From assembly GCA_035578175.1 (NCBI GenBank), contig JAQMRL010000001.1:52785553-52849552 (forward strand): a stretch of DNA of 64,000 bases, given 5' to 3'. A model generated the notes under the pieces. That model saw only the letters and a program-made list of their open reading frames with translations. It was not told the DNA's origin and searched no databases. This document shows, in pieces, positions 1 through 11,244 of the stretch. The stretch is from Catonia carolina. Its lineage: Eukaryota; Arthropoda; Insecta; Hemiptera; Achilidae. Position 1 is the stretch's first letter. Every line of letters begins with the position of its first letter. The position numbers and the translations under genes are program-made.

Positions 1-688
1 CTGTTGTAAAATTAAATTAATAATTACAGAAAGTCGTTGTAAATACAATACGTGGATGAACGTATAATTGACTGACTTTGGCTACCTCTGTTCGGCACAT
101 GATTCTTTTATTTTTAAACTTATTTGGAATAATTATTTAACAAAAAATAATGGTTGCCGCAAATTGAATATCGCTTGATGGTTGTTTTTTACAGGTTTAT
201 GTACAATGTTTGGTAATGACATCCGCCTATTTATATAACATACGCTATAGCCGTCACGCACTTACTGAAAGTCAAATATTTTTGAACCAAAAATTAAAAA
301 AAAAAATAACTAGTATGTACATACCTTATTTGACTTCTTATTGACAGATTACGGCAAATAATTTTGTTACAAAATTTACGTAATAAGAAATTTTCGACAG
401 AATTTTTAATGAGGAAAAAATTGCGTTAATTTTTTTAATACAATACTCACAATAAAATCGTACGGTCATGAATGTAGCAATTTATTAAATGTTGCATCTG
501 GACTCTAATTTCGTAAAAACTAATAGTACCTTCAACTAACACCTACACTCAAATGCCCTTCTAGAATGTTAAGTAAAAGGTAAAAGTAAAATCGAATTTC
601 TAGCCTTAAGACAGAAGGGTTAATTTTGAATCAAAAGGTAACGTATAATGTACTGGAGTACTGAATTAAACTATTATGCACATATTTA
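1..688. other. AT-rich stretch, no feature seen
   Basis: Homopolymer-rich AT DNA without an open frame over 60 codons and without a repeat I could match elsewhere in the window. Confidence 0.5.
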
Positions 689-1000
689 TTAATCTAGTTC
701 ATGCAAAATGAGATCAATTTTACAAGTCTGAATACACGTCGTGATATCGGTATTTATTAAAGACACGGTGCAAGTAATAAGCGCCTGACACGTAGGCAGC
801 CAATCATTGTTGTATGACCTCAGCGGCACACTGACCCAGCCCGGCAAACAGTGTGCTGCTTTACCACTGGCCAAGTCAACCTGCTGCTCGTGCTTAGTGC
901 CATGAATATTATTATTTAAGTATTGTTGGCATTACCTATCTCCCAGATTACCGCTCATCATTCCAAAGAAATGCACCAGCGATAAAAATAATTTTAAAAT
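689..1000 (-). other. GC-rich patch with a short open frame, probably repeat-derived
   Basis: Positions 780-900 are far more GC-rich than the rest of the first 10 kb. The minus-strand frame 689-874 (61 residues) shows no known domain. On the minus strand, GCTGAGGTCATACAACAATG and ATTGGCTGCCTACGTG resemble GGTGAGGTTATGACTGATTG and GGCTGCCTGCTTCTG at 52780-52820 (minus), just upstream of an RT C-terminal fragment. The two sites may therefore share an old retroelement, but the similarity is short. Confidence 0.3.
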
Positions 1001-1054
1001 ACATTAAATTTAAAGTAAGTACACTTATTGCAAAAATAATAATTTGACAGATTT

Positions 1055-1205
1055 CTGACAGTTTTACCCACAATCATATGTTCGATCGACATATGGTTTC
1101 TAAGACAAGGATCCCGGGTTGGATTCCCAGTCACGTCTGGAATCATTTTATCAATCATTTTAATGGCATACTTCATCGTCTGTACAGTCGGAACCAAATC
1201 CAAAA
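1055..1205 (+). mobile_element. Decayed tRNA-like SINE related to SINE-1
   Basis: A B-box-like GGGTTGGATTCCCAG at about 1117-1131 is preceded by degraded head sequence. After about 50 bp it is followed by GGCATACTTCATCGTCTG and ACAGTCGGAAC, resembling the SINE-1 type B tail (CATCCTTCACCGTCTG ... ACAGTCGGACG), then A-rich sequence. No clear target-site duplication. Confidence 0.5.
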
Positions 1206-1844
1206 AAAGTATCTGTCAACGAACGAAATCTAATCAAAAAGTATAAAGAAACAGAAAATAGTAGGCAAACAAAATGTATCTTCTTCTAAATGATTTTATT
1301 AAGTCTTTAGGGACAGGCCTGTCAATCAGCTGGTAGAAAGGTGCTATTAATTAAATAACCCGGTTACGGAAGGAACTTTCAATGGTGACCATGATAGTCT
1401 CACATGACCAACTCTATTGGTGTTTGCTCCTCATATTTACTTCTTACCGAAGTCAAAAGTCCTTTAAAATGCAGAGATATTGAGTGGTTGTCAACAATCT
1501 ACAGTTCCGGGTAACAAATAAAAGCTACGAAAATTATTACATATTTTATTTTAGATTACTTTCGATTTCGAAATCTAATAATTCATTCACAAACTATTAA
1601 TTTATATACTAATAACCTATTTAGTACTAATACTGACTAAAAAATTACAAGATTTGGATATAACTTTCAGGGAAAAAATTATAATAAGTGACAAAGCGAG
1701 TCGTAGTAATTAATAATTTGGAGTGTTTACTAGGAACAGGTACGGAGTATGCCTACGCAGTACAACTACCCGGTACATTAGGTACATTATGATACTACTA
1801 ATGAAGCGACTAATAAATTATAATATACCGCTAATATACCACTA

Positions 1845-2280
1845 ATAAAGTGTTTTGAATAGGAGTTCTCGGAAATCGAAACTAGTAAAAACCTTCGTAT
1901 TTACGTGATTCCTTTCAGTACCATGTTCTGATAGGGCGGAAAAAGTGTTAGAAGGGTTTAGATTATTTGCAGGTAGATTATTTCGCAGGTCTGATTCAAT
2001 GCGTTGCGTATGAGTGATAGCGAGTGGTTGTCGGCAGGTAACTTAAATCGTTGTTTTGGTTGTTAAGTGAAATAATCTTATTTACAGACGAGTTTAGTTC
2101 AAGTTTTAATTCTTGTAATATTAATTTAATTTAGTAATTAAATTATAATTGTTAGTAGTCTAAGAATAATGACTAACTGTAATTATTAATTGTGTAAAAA
2201 ATAACAGTTATAAGTTTCACGAAAGACTTTTTATTATTCATAATACCCGGATCCCGAACGAATCTAGACGGATTGTTACA
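1845..2280 (+). repeat. LTR-like repeat, copy A (5' part lost or altered)
   Basis: This matches the copies at 9292 and 60729 in blocks: TTTTGAATAGGAGTTCTCGG, then GTGATAGCGAGTGGTTGT, TGTAATTATTAATTGTGTAA, ATTCATAATACCCGG and the end CCCGAACGAATCTAGACGG followed by TTGTTACA. The shared TGTTACA end is typical of insect Gypsy-type LTRs. No protein-coding or primer-binding sequence adjoins it, so it is probably a solo LTR. Confidence 0.55.
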
Positions 2281-5126
2281 ATATTGTCCTACATGGGTAT
2301 AAGTACTAAAACAATCAGGTACTTGGTTTCAGTAGCTTTCAGTACTCTTGCCCAGTTGCACTACGAGCAGGAAAAATTTACTTCTGACCCAAAACTAATA
2401 ATGATAACAAGTCCATCAGGTCTGTATTCAATAAATAAGTTGCCAATCTCTGACTAAGACATAATATAAGATAATCCTAATTCGGTCATTAGATTAAAGT
2501 TTGCTTTTAAAGTAAACTTAATTAAATAATGACATTTGTAAATACTTTTTACTAAAACTTTTAGAATCAATTATAAAGGTGTTTTATAGAACTCTATACA
2601 TGAAGGAATCTCTCGTTATGAAAATAACTAGTAATTTATTTTAATTGTCAATGATTGCTTGGGAATGTTAACTATTTTCAATCATTTACTGAACATACTA
2701 TATTAATATTTTGGTAAAGTTAGAGCGGTAAAGTTAATTTATAAACAACAAAAAACAAATTACCCCCATAAGAAAGAGATTTCATAATTTACCAACCTAA
2801 CTTCAGGCAAATTGTTGAGTGTTTTCTTCTTATTTAGGGGTGGAGATAAAAAGAGTAAAGGGATGTAGTGCGCCTCACACGATGATAGCACAACACGCTT
2901 TAATCAAGAACGCAGACTGTACTTAATCTTGTAACTTACAACAGCAACAGTAACAGGTACACGCACCAGGGAAATAGATATTGAAGCTTACAGACCGACC
3001 GTACCATTTTACTTACTGGGTGGTCTAAGCTTCATGAGCATGTATTTTCTAAACACATCCTTACTTTGAAAGGTAGATACATCCTCAAAAAGAAAAACAA
3101 ATAATGTTCGGACACCGTATCACTTTCTCTCTCTAGGCCATGATGACTAATTATACTTATATTAATTGCTACACGGCAGACTTGACTGAATACAGTATTT
3201 TATATTACTCAAATGCAAACAACGGTAGGGTTCCAGAAGAAACAGCACAAATGTTTGAGCCTTTCTAACAAATTTCAAAAAGTACTACAAACGCAAAGTA
3301 TTCTACGAAAACTAATATTTGGTCAATTACTTTCGTTTGTTAACTTACACATGAATAATATAAAAAGATTTAATCATAAACGAGGCAGCGGAATCTTATT
3401 TACAAATAGTCTACATATTGGAACTTAATCCAGTTAGTTTGAGAACTAATTATTACAAATTAGTCAAAATTCATTTTAATTGAAAACAATTATTAACAAA
3501 ATAACAAATTACAATTTAATTACTGGGACTGAATTAAAAAATGTTATTACACACGGAAGAACATCTGAATATAGCATACATTTACAAAATTAGATTTGCT
3601 TAAATAAAGTAACTATGTAATAAAAATAGCTACGTGTTTCTTAATATTTTTTTAATTTTTCTAATGCTACATATTATCTTCTAATCACTGTAAATGGATA
3701 GAGGCACAAAATACGGGAAAAGACCTAAAATTAAAGAAAAAATTGGAATGATTGAACGGACAGAGCATCACCCATTTATTCTTCGGATCAACAATAATTT
3801 TCAATACTGAAAAAATATATGATTCTGTAATACATTTTTAGATCAGAAGATTGGTTTCAGATCTTCCATAGTAATGTCTGAAATGTTAGACGTCTTCACT
3901 CGAAAATGTAAGGCTCCATGAAAATTCTCACGGTTAGAAAGGCACACTGCACTCATAGAAACTTACACTAAAATGTGTTATTAAAAAATATACAAGCGCC
4001 AAAAGTTAATAGTTTCATTAACTGAATATCAAAGAAAGCGAACATAAAAACAAAAATTGTTTCTAAACTAATCGCTAAGTATTGCCTACTTTTTTTAATA
4101 TAATATGCTGCAACACAACAATTATTTTAGACGTGTTAAGCACATTTACAAATAAGCGAAAACAGGATGCGCTAACTTAACATTAGTCTAACAATAATTA
4201 ATACAGCAATTACGAAGGTATTTAGTAAACCTTAGTAATAGAAAATACAATTGTACGATTTTAATTTAATACATACAAATTTAAATACCGCATGTTAACA
4301 CTGACATTCCTTAAAAAATTTTTTTAAAAAAACAGAAAACGGCACCTTAAAACTTTCTCCCAAAGTTTAGACCTACTTATAATACTAACTGTATTCAATC
4401 ACAATTTACTCTTAAGGAATTTATCAAAATGTACTATAAAGCAAGTAATTGTACGTCAAATTGGAATTAAAGATTAGTAATATAATTAATAACAATACAA
4501 TGTTTATAATTACAAGTTAATTAAATAAAATGAAATATGTAGTACACCTTGTTTTATTGTCGTTTCAAATAGAAGTGAAAACATATTAATCTGAAAATAT
4601 AGACAGATGTACCCGCATAAAATCATTATCAGTTAAGTGATTTTTTTTTATTCTCTGGAGAAAGTCACACGTTAAATCACTATAAGTTTAAGTACAAAAT
4701 TTACATAAAATTATTAAGGAAATGATCATTTTTGTAGTCAACAGAGCCCAAACAATCGGAGTTAAATACAAAAAAAAGATAGTAAATAAATATCCTTTTG
4801 TGGTGTTTTAAAAGTGTGCATAAAATTTAATTTATTTTAAAAGGACATTAAAGAAGTGTAGCCATTCTTTCTACTTACGGATCCGTTTATTTAAATAATA
4901 ATTACTTACGAGGTGACCTATGCATGTCAGCATTAGGTAATAAACTGATAATAAAAGTGATCTAAGAAATTTTACAACTGAGAAAGTATTGGCCAGATGA
5001 ACGAGTAGCATGTGAAGTGGTGTACTATTAAAGGTTCTACAGAAATATACTTACAACGTTTGGATGAAAACGCTTTTTTCACTTAACATTTAATGTTGTA
5101 AACATTTGTATGTTTAACTTTGTAAT
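2281..5126. other. AT-rich stretch, no feature seen
   Basis: Only one frame over 60 codons occurs (3213-3428, plus). It has no recognisable domain, low-complexity codon content and no repeat partner, so it is treated as chance. Confidence 0.5.
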
Positions 5127-5525
5127 GTTCAGCACGGGCAAACTATCGTTTTATTCAGCGTACGAAAACTTAGTTCAGATATGTCAATAATATGAAATAT
5201 CGATTGACCAATGTTGTGGTAGAATTTTTATAATTTTGAAAAATAGATGAGTAATGCGGGGGGTGGGGCCACTATCCATTTTGCTTGAATCTGACTGTCT
5301 ACCTGTTGACAATGGAGTCTGTCAATTCACGTAGACACTCCGGCAGGATGTCACGTACACAAACTAGCAACATGGATAGTAACACCCCACCCATTTTTAA
5401 AAATTCTATTTTTCAAAATTTTAAAAATTCTACCACAACATTGGCCAATCGATATTTCATATTATTAACATATCTGTACTAAGTTTTTTACGATGAATAA
5501 AACGATAGTTTGCCCGTGCCGAACG
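5127..5525. mobile_element. Long-hairpin (fold-back) MITE
   Basis: A 400-bp element that is nearly one long inverted repeat. The left arm 5127-5285 and the right arm 5365-5525 match over about 159 bp with few differences: GCACGGGCAAACTATCG at the tips, AATATGAAATATCGATTG and CCAATGTTGTGGTAGAATTT in the middle, and GGGTGGGG plus ACTATCCAT at the inner end. Even the 79-bp centre contains smaller inverted motifs (GTCTAC/GTAGAC, TTGACA/TGTCAA). No transposase is encoded; the open frame 5285-5482 merely crosses the hairpin. The superfamily is unclear because I cannot fix a target-site duplication. A transcript would fold into a long double-stranded hairpin. Confidence 0.85.
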
Positions 5526-5989
5526 ATCGAGCGGTTACCGAGATAGCAAGGGTTCAGAATATTGTTAATTAATCAAAATTTAAATAACTTACGATTTTGA
5601 AATTTCGTACACGCTGAAAAAAATATAATTGTCTATGTTGTGTTAAAATTTCAAACTTTTCGGTTAAATACTTATCGCGTTACACGCCTCTAAACGCATG
5701 AAATTTGTTGCGGTATCAAAAAAACCGGGTCTTTTTGTCTTTCAACCTCGATATGGCAATTTTTAAACAACATAAAAATATAGGACTATTATAGGTAAAC
5801 GGAGAATAAAATGAGCTAAATTTTTATGTAAAATATGTTAAAATCCGACTTTAGTTTTGGAGATGCAAGGGTTCAAACTCAGGTGTCTATGATTATGAAA
5901 ACGATAGTAGTGTGGTTGCTGACTAGCATGTTAGTGAATAAGGTTCAAAAGATACATAGACTGCTGTGAGTTATCTTCTTCACATTCAT

Positions 5990-6145
5990 ATCCGCTACCG
6001 AATGTTTGCGACTATACTTTCAATCCTATGACCGTATATTTAAGCTCTTTATAGTTTATAATTTCCAGACCCTAGCTGGTAGTCGAACAAGAACCTTCCG
6101 CTATGTGTTCTAGTATACTGACCAATATGCCACAAAAGTGACCCA
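5990..6145 (-). mobile_element. SINE-2-like, strongly decayed
   Basis: The minus strand holds TTGTGGCATATTGGTCAGTA (A box region), a damaged B box TCTTGTTCGACTACC and then GGTCTGGAAATTATAAACT, like the head-body junction of SINE-2. The tail is not clearly recognisable. Confidence 0.5.
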
Positions 6146-6999
6146 ACTATAATTTTTTCGCAATTAAATATATAGGTAGTTTTTTACATTTTCGTACATA
6201 AATATACGAACAATGCTAATAAAATGTTAATTTTGTAACTGGACTTATCAATGTTAAATCCACGTAAAGTTCATCAGACAGTTAGTTAAAATTCTTTTAT
6301 TAGAATAACAATAACACATTATTGTTATTGTAGAAAAAAAGTGAAAGTAAAATCGAAGGGAAATTTAAACTAAGCACAAGGTTACGGTAACAGTCATTTT
6401 AACTTAACTGTAATTGATCTCAATTATTAAATTGATAATGATAGCTTTTAAACAATAAATCAACAGTATCATAATAAAATTTTGAATAACCAAGTAAATA
6501 ACATAATTTCTTCTAATTTATAATTACAAACAATAAGTTATTTTTAAAACCTTGTTCAGGTATTTATTTACCTGTCATGTATAAGTATAGAACAAAAAAT
6601 TACTTCGTTAAAAATATTTACGATCAGTTAACCTATGAAGTAGTTTCTGGCTTATGCATATTTATGTAAGCCTGTAAATAAGGTTACATAAGGTTTTAAG
6701 TAAAACTGTAAATGTTAAAAACTTGTTGCTTCAAGTGAAAATAAGCCATATTTATAAAAATATTATAAATAAGTAATGTTTGTTTGTTTGAGGTTACTTC
6801 AGAAGCTACCTAACGATTTCAAAAATTATTTCACTGTTGTTAAGCCCATATATAATAATGGGAAAAAGACTTGTTATTTTGTGGTCTGGAAGTGGCCCCT
6901 GACGATTTCGTATTTTTATCTGATTTGTGCATTTTTGCATCATTCATGGGGTTTTTAAGAATAGATTTTACCCTACTCCTTAAAAGTCATATTCATTTA

Positions 7000-7165
7000 T
7001 TATCAGGTAGTATTTCTGCTTTTCCATTTGTGATTCATACTAATGTCAAAAATATTAATGGTTCGTGTATACCAATTGGTTGTATTTGTACAATTATGAT
7101 TTTGCTTTCAACGTGTAAGGTTGTGGGAGAAGGTTAGTTTACGGTGAACCGTAGCGAGCGGGGGG
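7000..7165 (+). repeat. Repeat F, copy 1
   Basis: It aligns with 62436-62592: ATCAGGTAGTATTTCTGCTT, CATTTGTGATTCATACTAATG, CAATTGGTTGTATTTGTACA, ATGATTTTGCTTTCAACG and AGGTTGTGGGAGAAG. The 88-residue open frame 6871-7137 crosses this repeat, so it is not considered a gene. Confidence 0.6.
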
Positions 7166-7286
7166 TTGCTAGTCGTAGAAATAAATTCTTCGTATATTAT
7201 ATTTCTGGACCAGTTAACCTATAAATAGGTCCTGACGTTAAATGGTGTTTATGTATCAAAGTGTTTTTGTTTTTGCTTTTATTTTG

Positions 7287-7385
7287 GTTTAACGTCCGAC
7301 TGTTCTGCAATTACTGCTAATGCAGACGGTGAAGGATGAAATGATTTTTTGTAACGTATATAAGTATGCCGTGCCTGAATGGGAT
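7287..7385 (-). mobile_element. SINE-1 fragment, 5'-truncated, tail type B
   Basis: On the minus strand it reads ATCCCATTCAGGCACGGCAT, then the shared body, and the type B tail with CACCGTCTGCATTAGCAGTA, CAGTCGGACGTT and an A-rich end. The tRNA-like head is absent. The truncation point is almost the same as in the fragment at 10860. Confidence 0.88.
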
Positions 7386-8358
7386 GTGTGACTTTTAAAA
7401 ACTTAAATCAAGTGAAAATATACAATATGTAAGAATAAAATTAGAAGTCACGTTTAAAGATCATCAAAAATATACGTCGGTACTTAATTTAAATTTAAAT
7501 TCAAATATAGTTCATGTCAAACTATATTTTTCACACTTAATCTGGAAACGAAAAAACGTGATCTGCTAATAAAAACTGAAGTAATAAGATATATTTAGTA
7601 ATATATCCACCGTAAACTCATAAATAAAAATAAGAAATTTAAACATTTCATAAATCAAAAAATACTTGTTTGAAAACTGTATAAATCAATCTTAGCCTAC
7701 TCTATTTACGCAACGACGAAATATATCAATCAATAGGTACTTCTAAATAATTTTAAGATAACTATGAAAAAAACGAATAAAATTTTATGGAAAACTACAA
7801 GTAATATTGATTGTGGTGCAGAAAAATAGTGTAATAAAATTTTACTAAATATGGAACACAATTTTTAGTTTTTTTTTGTACTACTCTAAACCTGTTTACA
7901 AAATAACTTTCCATAAAAATATAACCATATTTCGGTGATGTACAATTTAATTTGTTTAAAAGAACTGTAATGTTATCGTAGCAAAGATTTTTAAAAACAA
8001 ATGTTTTTTTTTAATTAAATTTTCGTGATGGATATCAAATGTCTATTTATAGTAATCGATAATACGTCTTTCCAAATTTGGATAATGTTAATATCTAGTA
8101 AATCGTATAAACAAACGTTTGGCATAAAATTACATGGATAAAATGGACGCAGCCAATGGGTATGTAATGTAAATAAACTACTGTAGAGATAGTCTTGACC
8201 CAAATCATACCTTGAAATGACAAAATACTTTATAAGTCTCTATCTACAACCTAGAAATTGTGGTCTTATTGGTAGCCTCAGAAAGGTGCAATACGAGGTG
8301 TGGCTATTAAATAATGAGACTGACGTTGTAAAAAAATTAATTTTAATTTTAAACATAA

Positions 8359-8970
8359 TCACTTATTGTCACCTTCAATATGCACTCCTTCTCTATCCCT
8401 ACAACGCTCCATGCGAATTTTCCATTGTTGGAAACAGTGCTGGAAGTCATCTTCTGTCAGCTCCTTCAGGACACGTGCCGGTTTCTCTTTTACAACTTCC
8501 ACAGGCCTAAATCTTGTCCCTTTAAATTAGGGCACAACTCCTTTAATCCTTAGGGAACAGGTAGAAGTCACATGGTGCAAGATGTGGTGAATAAGGTGGA
8601 TGTTCTAACACTGAGATGCTGTACTTGGCTAGGAACCTGTTGACAGATAACGCGGAATGAGCTGGCGCATTGTCTTGGTGGAGAACCAATGATTTGTCCT
8701 TCCACATTTAGGGGCATTTTTCCTTACTCTTTGATGTAGTTAAAAAAGTACCTCAAGGTAGTAATATTGATTAATTGTTTGACCTTCAGGAACCCAGTAA
8801 AGGTACCCAATCCCATGGATACAAAAAAAAACAATCATCATTGCTTTAAATTTTGACTTGCTCATTCCAGCTTTTTGGCTCTCGGTGAAGTTCGGCTCTT
8901 CTAGTGCATGGATTGGCGCTTCGTTTCCGGATCATAAGTAAAAAACCACGTTTCATCACATGTTTTTACC
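8359..8970 (-). pseudogene. mariner transposase, catalytic half (pseudogene)
   Basis: The minus strand encodes in order KTCDETWFFTYDPETK (first catalytic Asp within CDE-T-W), SPRAKKAGMSKSKFKAMMIV, VPEGQTINQYYYLEVL, LHQDNAPAHSALS (second Asp) and EHPPYSPHLAPCDFYLFPK (third Asp). Exactly 34 residues separate the second and third aspartates, the DD34D signature of mariner transposases. It closes with QWKIRMERCRDREG and stops at 8359-8361. It is broken by an in-frame TAG soon after the first motif, a frameshift in an A/T run near 8825 and further disruptions near 8700-8740. The usual D of YSPDLAPCD is H here. The N-terminal helix-turn-helix half is absent because the copy is joined at about 8970 to an inverted duplicate of its own end. 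Confidence 0.88.
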
Positions 8971-9167
8971 TTCTACCTGTTCCCTAAGGTGCAATTTGCA
9001 TTAAAAGAGACAAGATTTGAGTCTGTGGAAGCTGTAAAAGAGAAAGCGGCACGTGTCCTGAAAGAGCTGACAGAAGATGATTTCCAGCACTGTTTCCAAC
9101 AATGGAAAATTCGCATGGAGCGTTGTAGGGATAGAGAAGAAGTGTATATTGAAGGTGACAATAAGTA
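8971..9167 (+). pseudogene. Inverted duplicate of the mariner transposase C-terminus
   Basis: In plus orientation this reads FYLFPKVQFALKETRFESVE, then LTEDDFQHCFQQWKIRMERC and a TAA stop at 9165-9167. It is the same C-terminus as on the minus strand of the left arm, but a slightly different and less damaged version (the left arm lacks part of the KVQFALK segment). Two divergent mariner copies, or one copy followed by independent decay, were therefore joined tail to tail. Confidence 0.85.
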
Positions 9168-9291
9168 ATTATGTATAAAATTAAAATTAAATTTTTTACA
9201 ACGTCAGTCTCGTTATTCAACAGCCACACCTCGTAAATAAACAGGTTTATTGTTTTCCCAGGCTTCACTCCTTTACTTATTCTAGTTATTC

Positions 9292-9830
9292 TGTTATAGA
9301 TTATTCATTGTAAGAATTGTGTATTGTATTGGGTGGTATGCGTTGAACAAGGACAGTGAATTGCGATGTATGAAATGTTTTGAATGGAGGACCAGGAAAT
9401 CAAAACTGATAGAAATGTTTGTTTTTATTCTACTATGTTCGAGAACAGCGGAGAGTTTGGAAGTAGGATCTTGATTGTTTGGGAAACTGTAAGACTGCAG
9501 ATATAAAAACAGTTCGTGCTTTGTTAAAGAATTAATCAATAACTGAATTATGAAATTAAAAGTGTATCGGGCCGTTCGAAATAGTGTCGTTACGGGACTG
9601 ATTCTCAGTTATGTTAATAGTGCGTACAGTTGGTAATAAATGATTGTGGACACGTAAATCAGTTGTTTTGATTTCTAAAGGTCAGTTTCTTAATAATAGT
9701 CAAGTTTAGTTTAAGCTTAAGTTTTGTAATTAATTGTGTAAACAAATAATTAATTTTTATAAGTTAAAAGTAAATCTGTTTATCATTCATCATACCCAGC
9801 TCCTGAACGAAACTAGGTTTGGGTGTTACA
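9292..9830 (+). repeat. LTR-like repeat, copy B (probable solo LTR)
   Basis: About 540 bp with TG near the start and TGTTACA at the end. It shares long blocks with the copy at 60729: TGAACAAGGACAGTGAATTG, GGGCCGTTCGAAATAGTGTC, GTTACGGGACTGATTCTCAG and CCTGAACGAAACTAGG. It starts about 60 bp after the mariner element. I could not define a target-site duplication. The minus-strand open frame 9294-9539 is a shadow. Confidence 0.6.
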
Positions 9831-10254
9831 ATAATAATGCAGTTTTAATAATTGAACCTCTAAAGGATGTAGTGTTCTTGTTTACTACACCTCATATTTA
9901 ATTTTATTCATAAATAATTACAAGACTTTGAATCTTGTACTTATTTTATTTATTTTGTGTACTTAATTGTTTTGAGTTGATGTTGTTCTTATATTTAGAA
10001 GGGCTCAATCGCCACTGATTAAACAATACCTAATCATAATATTCTTCTTGCATATTTTTTGTATTTATTTTAAAATACAATATTTTTATTTAAATTTAAA
10101 TTGAAATAATATTACTATGATATCCTTTAGCTAGTTTTTTTTAAATAGGCTAAACTAATTTTTTAATATTTATAAAATACAAATAAGATTATGAAAGGTC
10201 AGGTGACCTTTATGTAGGATCTTCTACAAGGAAGGTACAGAAATAACATTTAGC

Positions 10255-10600
10255 TACTCTTTAAGATATAAAACTAAGACTTTTTCCAATCTTTAGGAGC
10301 ATTGATCGAAATTCAAATTTTAAATTCTTACACCATTTAGAATATACATGCCGATTTTTAAAACTCTAGCTCTTCGGAAATGTATAAAATTAAGTATTGC
10401 TTTTAAGCAGTCATCCATTTTTTACTCCTTAAGAGGAACCAGTTGAAATGTAAATGTTTAGTTGTTAAATTTAACCTGTAAGGAACAAATAAATGTGCCT
10501 AATTCCACTTCAAGGTGATCGGGAAGTTAGAGAATTGGAATTAGTAAGTGAATGAAACAGTCAGTGAGAGCTTTCACATTTATATAAAAATATAAGTAAA
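10255..10600 (+). repeat. Repeat R, copy 1
   Basis: A member of an interspersed family recognised by its 3' part: an ACTCCTTAAGAGGAACCAGT-like segment, then GATCGGGAAGTTAGAGAATT and TAGTAAGTGAATGAAACAGTCAGTGAGAGCTTTC-like sequence. Further upstream is an 'AGCTCTTCGGAAATGTA' block. It contains no open frame of note. Confidence 0.65.
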
Positions 10601-10859
10601 AGGTGAAAAGAAACATTTTGTGTTCATACAGTTGTAAATTTCATTACTTACCACCAGGACATACTTAACGGAATTTAAAAGCGCCAAAGGATTTTTTCTA
10701 TTTTTTATTAGTATCTTGGTTTGTATAATGATATACAACAATTATTATGATGACGAATTATGGTGAACAAATGGCATGCATTAACAAAGTTCACGCAGCT
10801 CACGTTTTAGTGTTAATTCCGATAATAGAATAATAAAACAAACAAATTTGGGTAAAAAT

Positions 10860-10985
10860 ATCCCACTCAGGCACGGCATATTTTCATACGTTACAAAAAA
10901 ATCATTTCATCCTCATTATGCACAGTTACACCCCAACGTCGTCGCTAATTACCTTGCAGTTGATGCGACGTTAAATAAATAAATT
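10860..10985 (+). mobile_element. SINE-1 fragment, 5'-truncated, tail type A
   Basis: It begins at the last bases of the B box region (ATCCCACTCAGGCACGGC) and continues through the shared body to the type A tail with CCCCAACGTCGTCGCTAAT and GCGACGTT, ending in AAATAAATAAA. The tRNA-like promoter is missing. It is very close in sequence to 32598-32780. Confidence 0.9.
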
Positions 10986-11039
10986 TTTAAAAAAATTTGG
11001 TTTCTTTAGTTTCTTGGACATTATTAATTAAAGTGTATG

Positions 11040-11240
11040 TAATTACAACCTGTATCTCTCTTTAGTCGTCTAGGAGGATTATCCAGAAGTCTGTCAGTAT
11101 GCATTTACAAGTTAGTCTCCTTGGTAAGTAAAAACAAACTGCTTCACAACGACCTAAAAGTACCACACATAGAAGACACCATAAACAATTTCCACCAGAA
11201 ATTTCACCGAAAGTTAGCAGACATGAAAACTGTTTAGTTC
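11040..11240 (+). pseudogene. Jockey-type RT C-terminal scrap
   Basis: Conceptual translation gives NKLLHNDLKVPHIEDTINNF followed by HQKFHRKLAD, which lines up with the C-terminal region of Jockey ORF2 (compare NNKILHDDLNIPFISEVVK and FHRKLHDHP in the frame at 29562-30911). Nothing upstream is convincingly RT, so this is a short terminal fragment, and the closing RR(L)KR...DL motif is missing. It starts 55 bp downstream of a 5'-truncated SINE-1. Not functional. Confidence 0.65.
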
Positions 11241-11244
11241 GCCA

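Larger units (their letters stand above)
8294..9233 (-). mobile_element. Rearranged fold-back mariner flanked by TA
   Basis: A 940-bp element bounded on both sides by TA (8292-8293, 9234-9235), the mariner target-site duplication. Its termini CGAGGTGTGGCTATTAAATA and the reverse complement of the right end differ at about three positions in 32. Unlike a normal mariner, both ends are the same 3' end: homology of the two arms extends about 265 bp (8294 to about 8565 against about 8970 to 9233), covering the TIR, the 3' UTR and the last part of the transposase gene, in opposite orientations. The unique middle (about 8566-8969) holds the rest of a C-terminal transposase half on the minus strand. 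The normal 5' TIR and the N-terminal DNA-binding half are missing. It is non-autonomous, though its ends could still be recognised by a transposase supplied in trans. Confidence 0.88.

Noticed and set aside
6871..7137. 88-codon frame with hydrophobic segments
   Set aside because: Part of it is repeat F, whose second copy does not keep the frame; no start context or domain.
8217..8510. 97-codon plus-strand frame and its 94-codon counterpart 8984-9268 on the minus strand
   Set aside because: Both are antisense readings of the two mariner arms, so they look alike without being genes.
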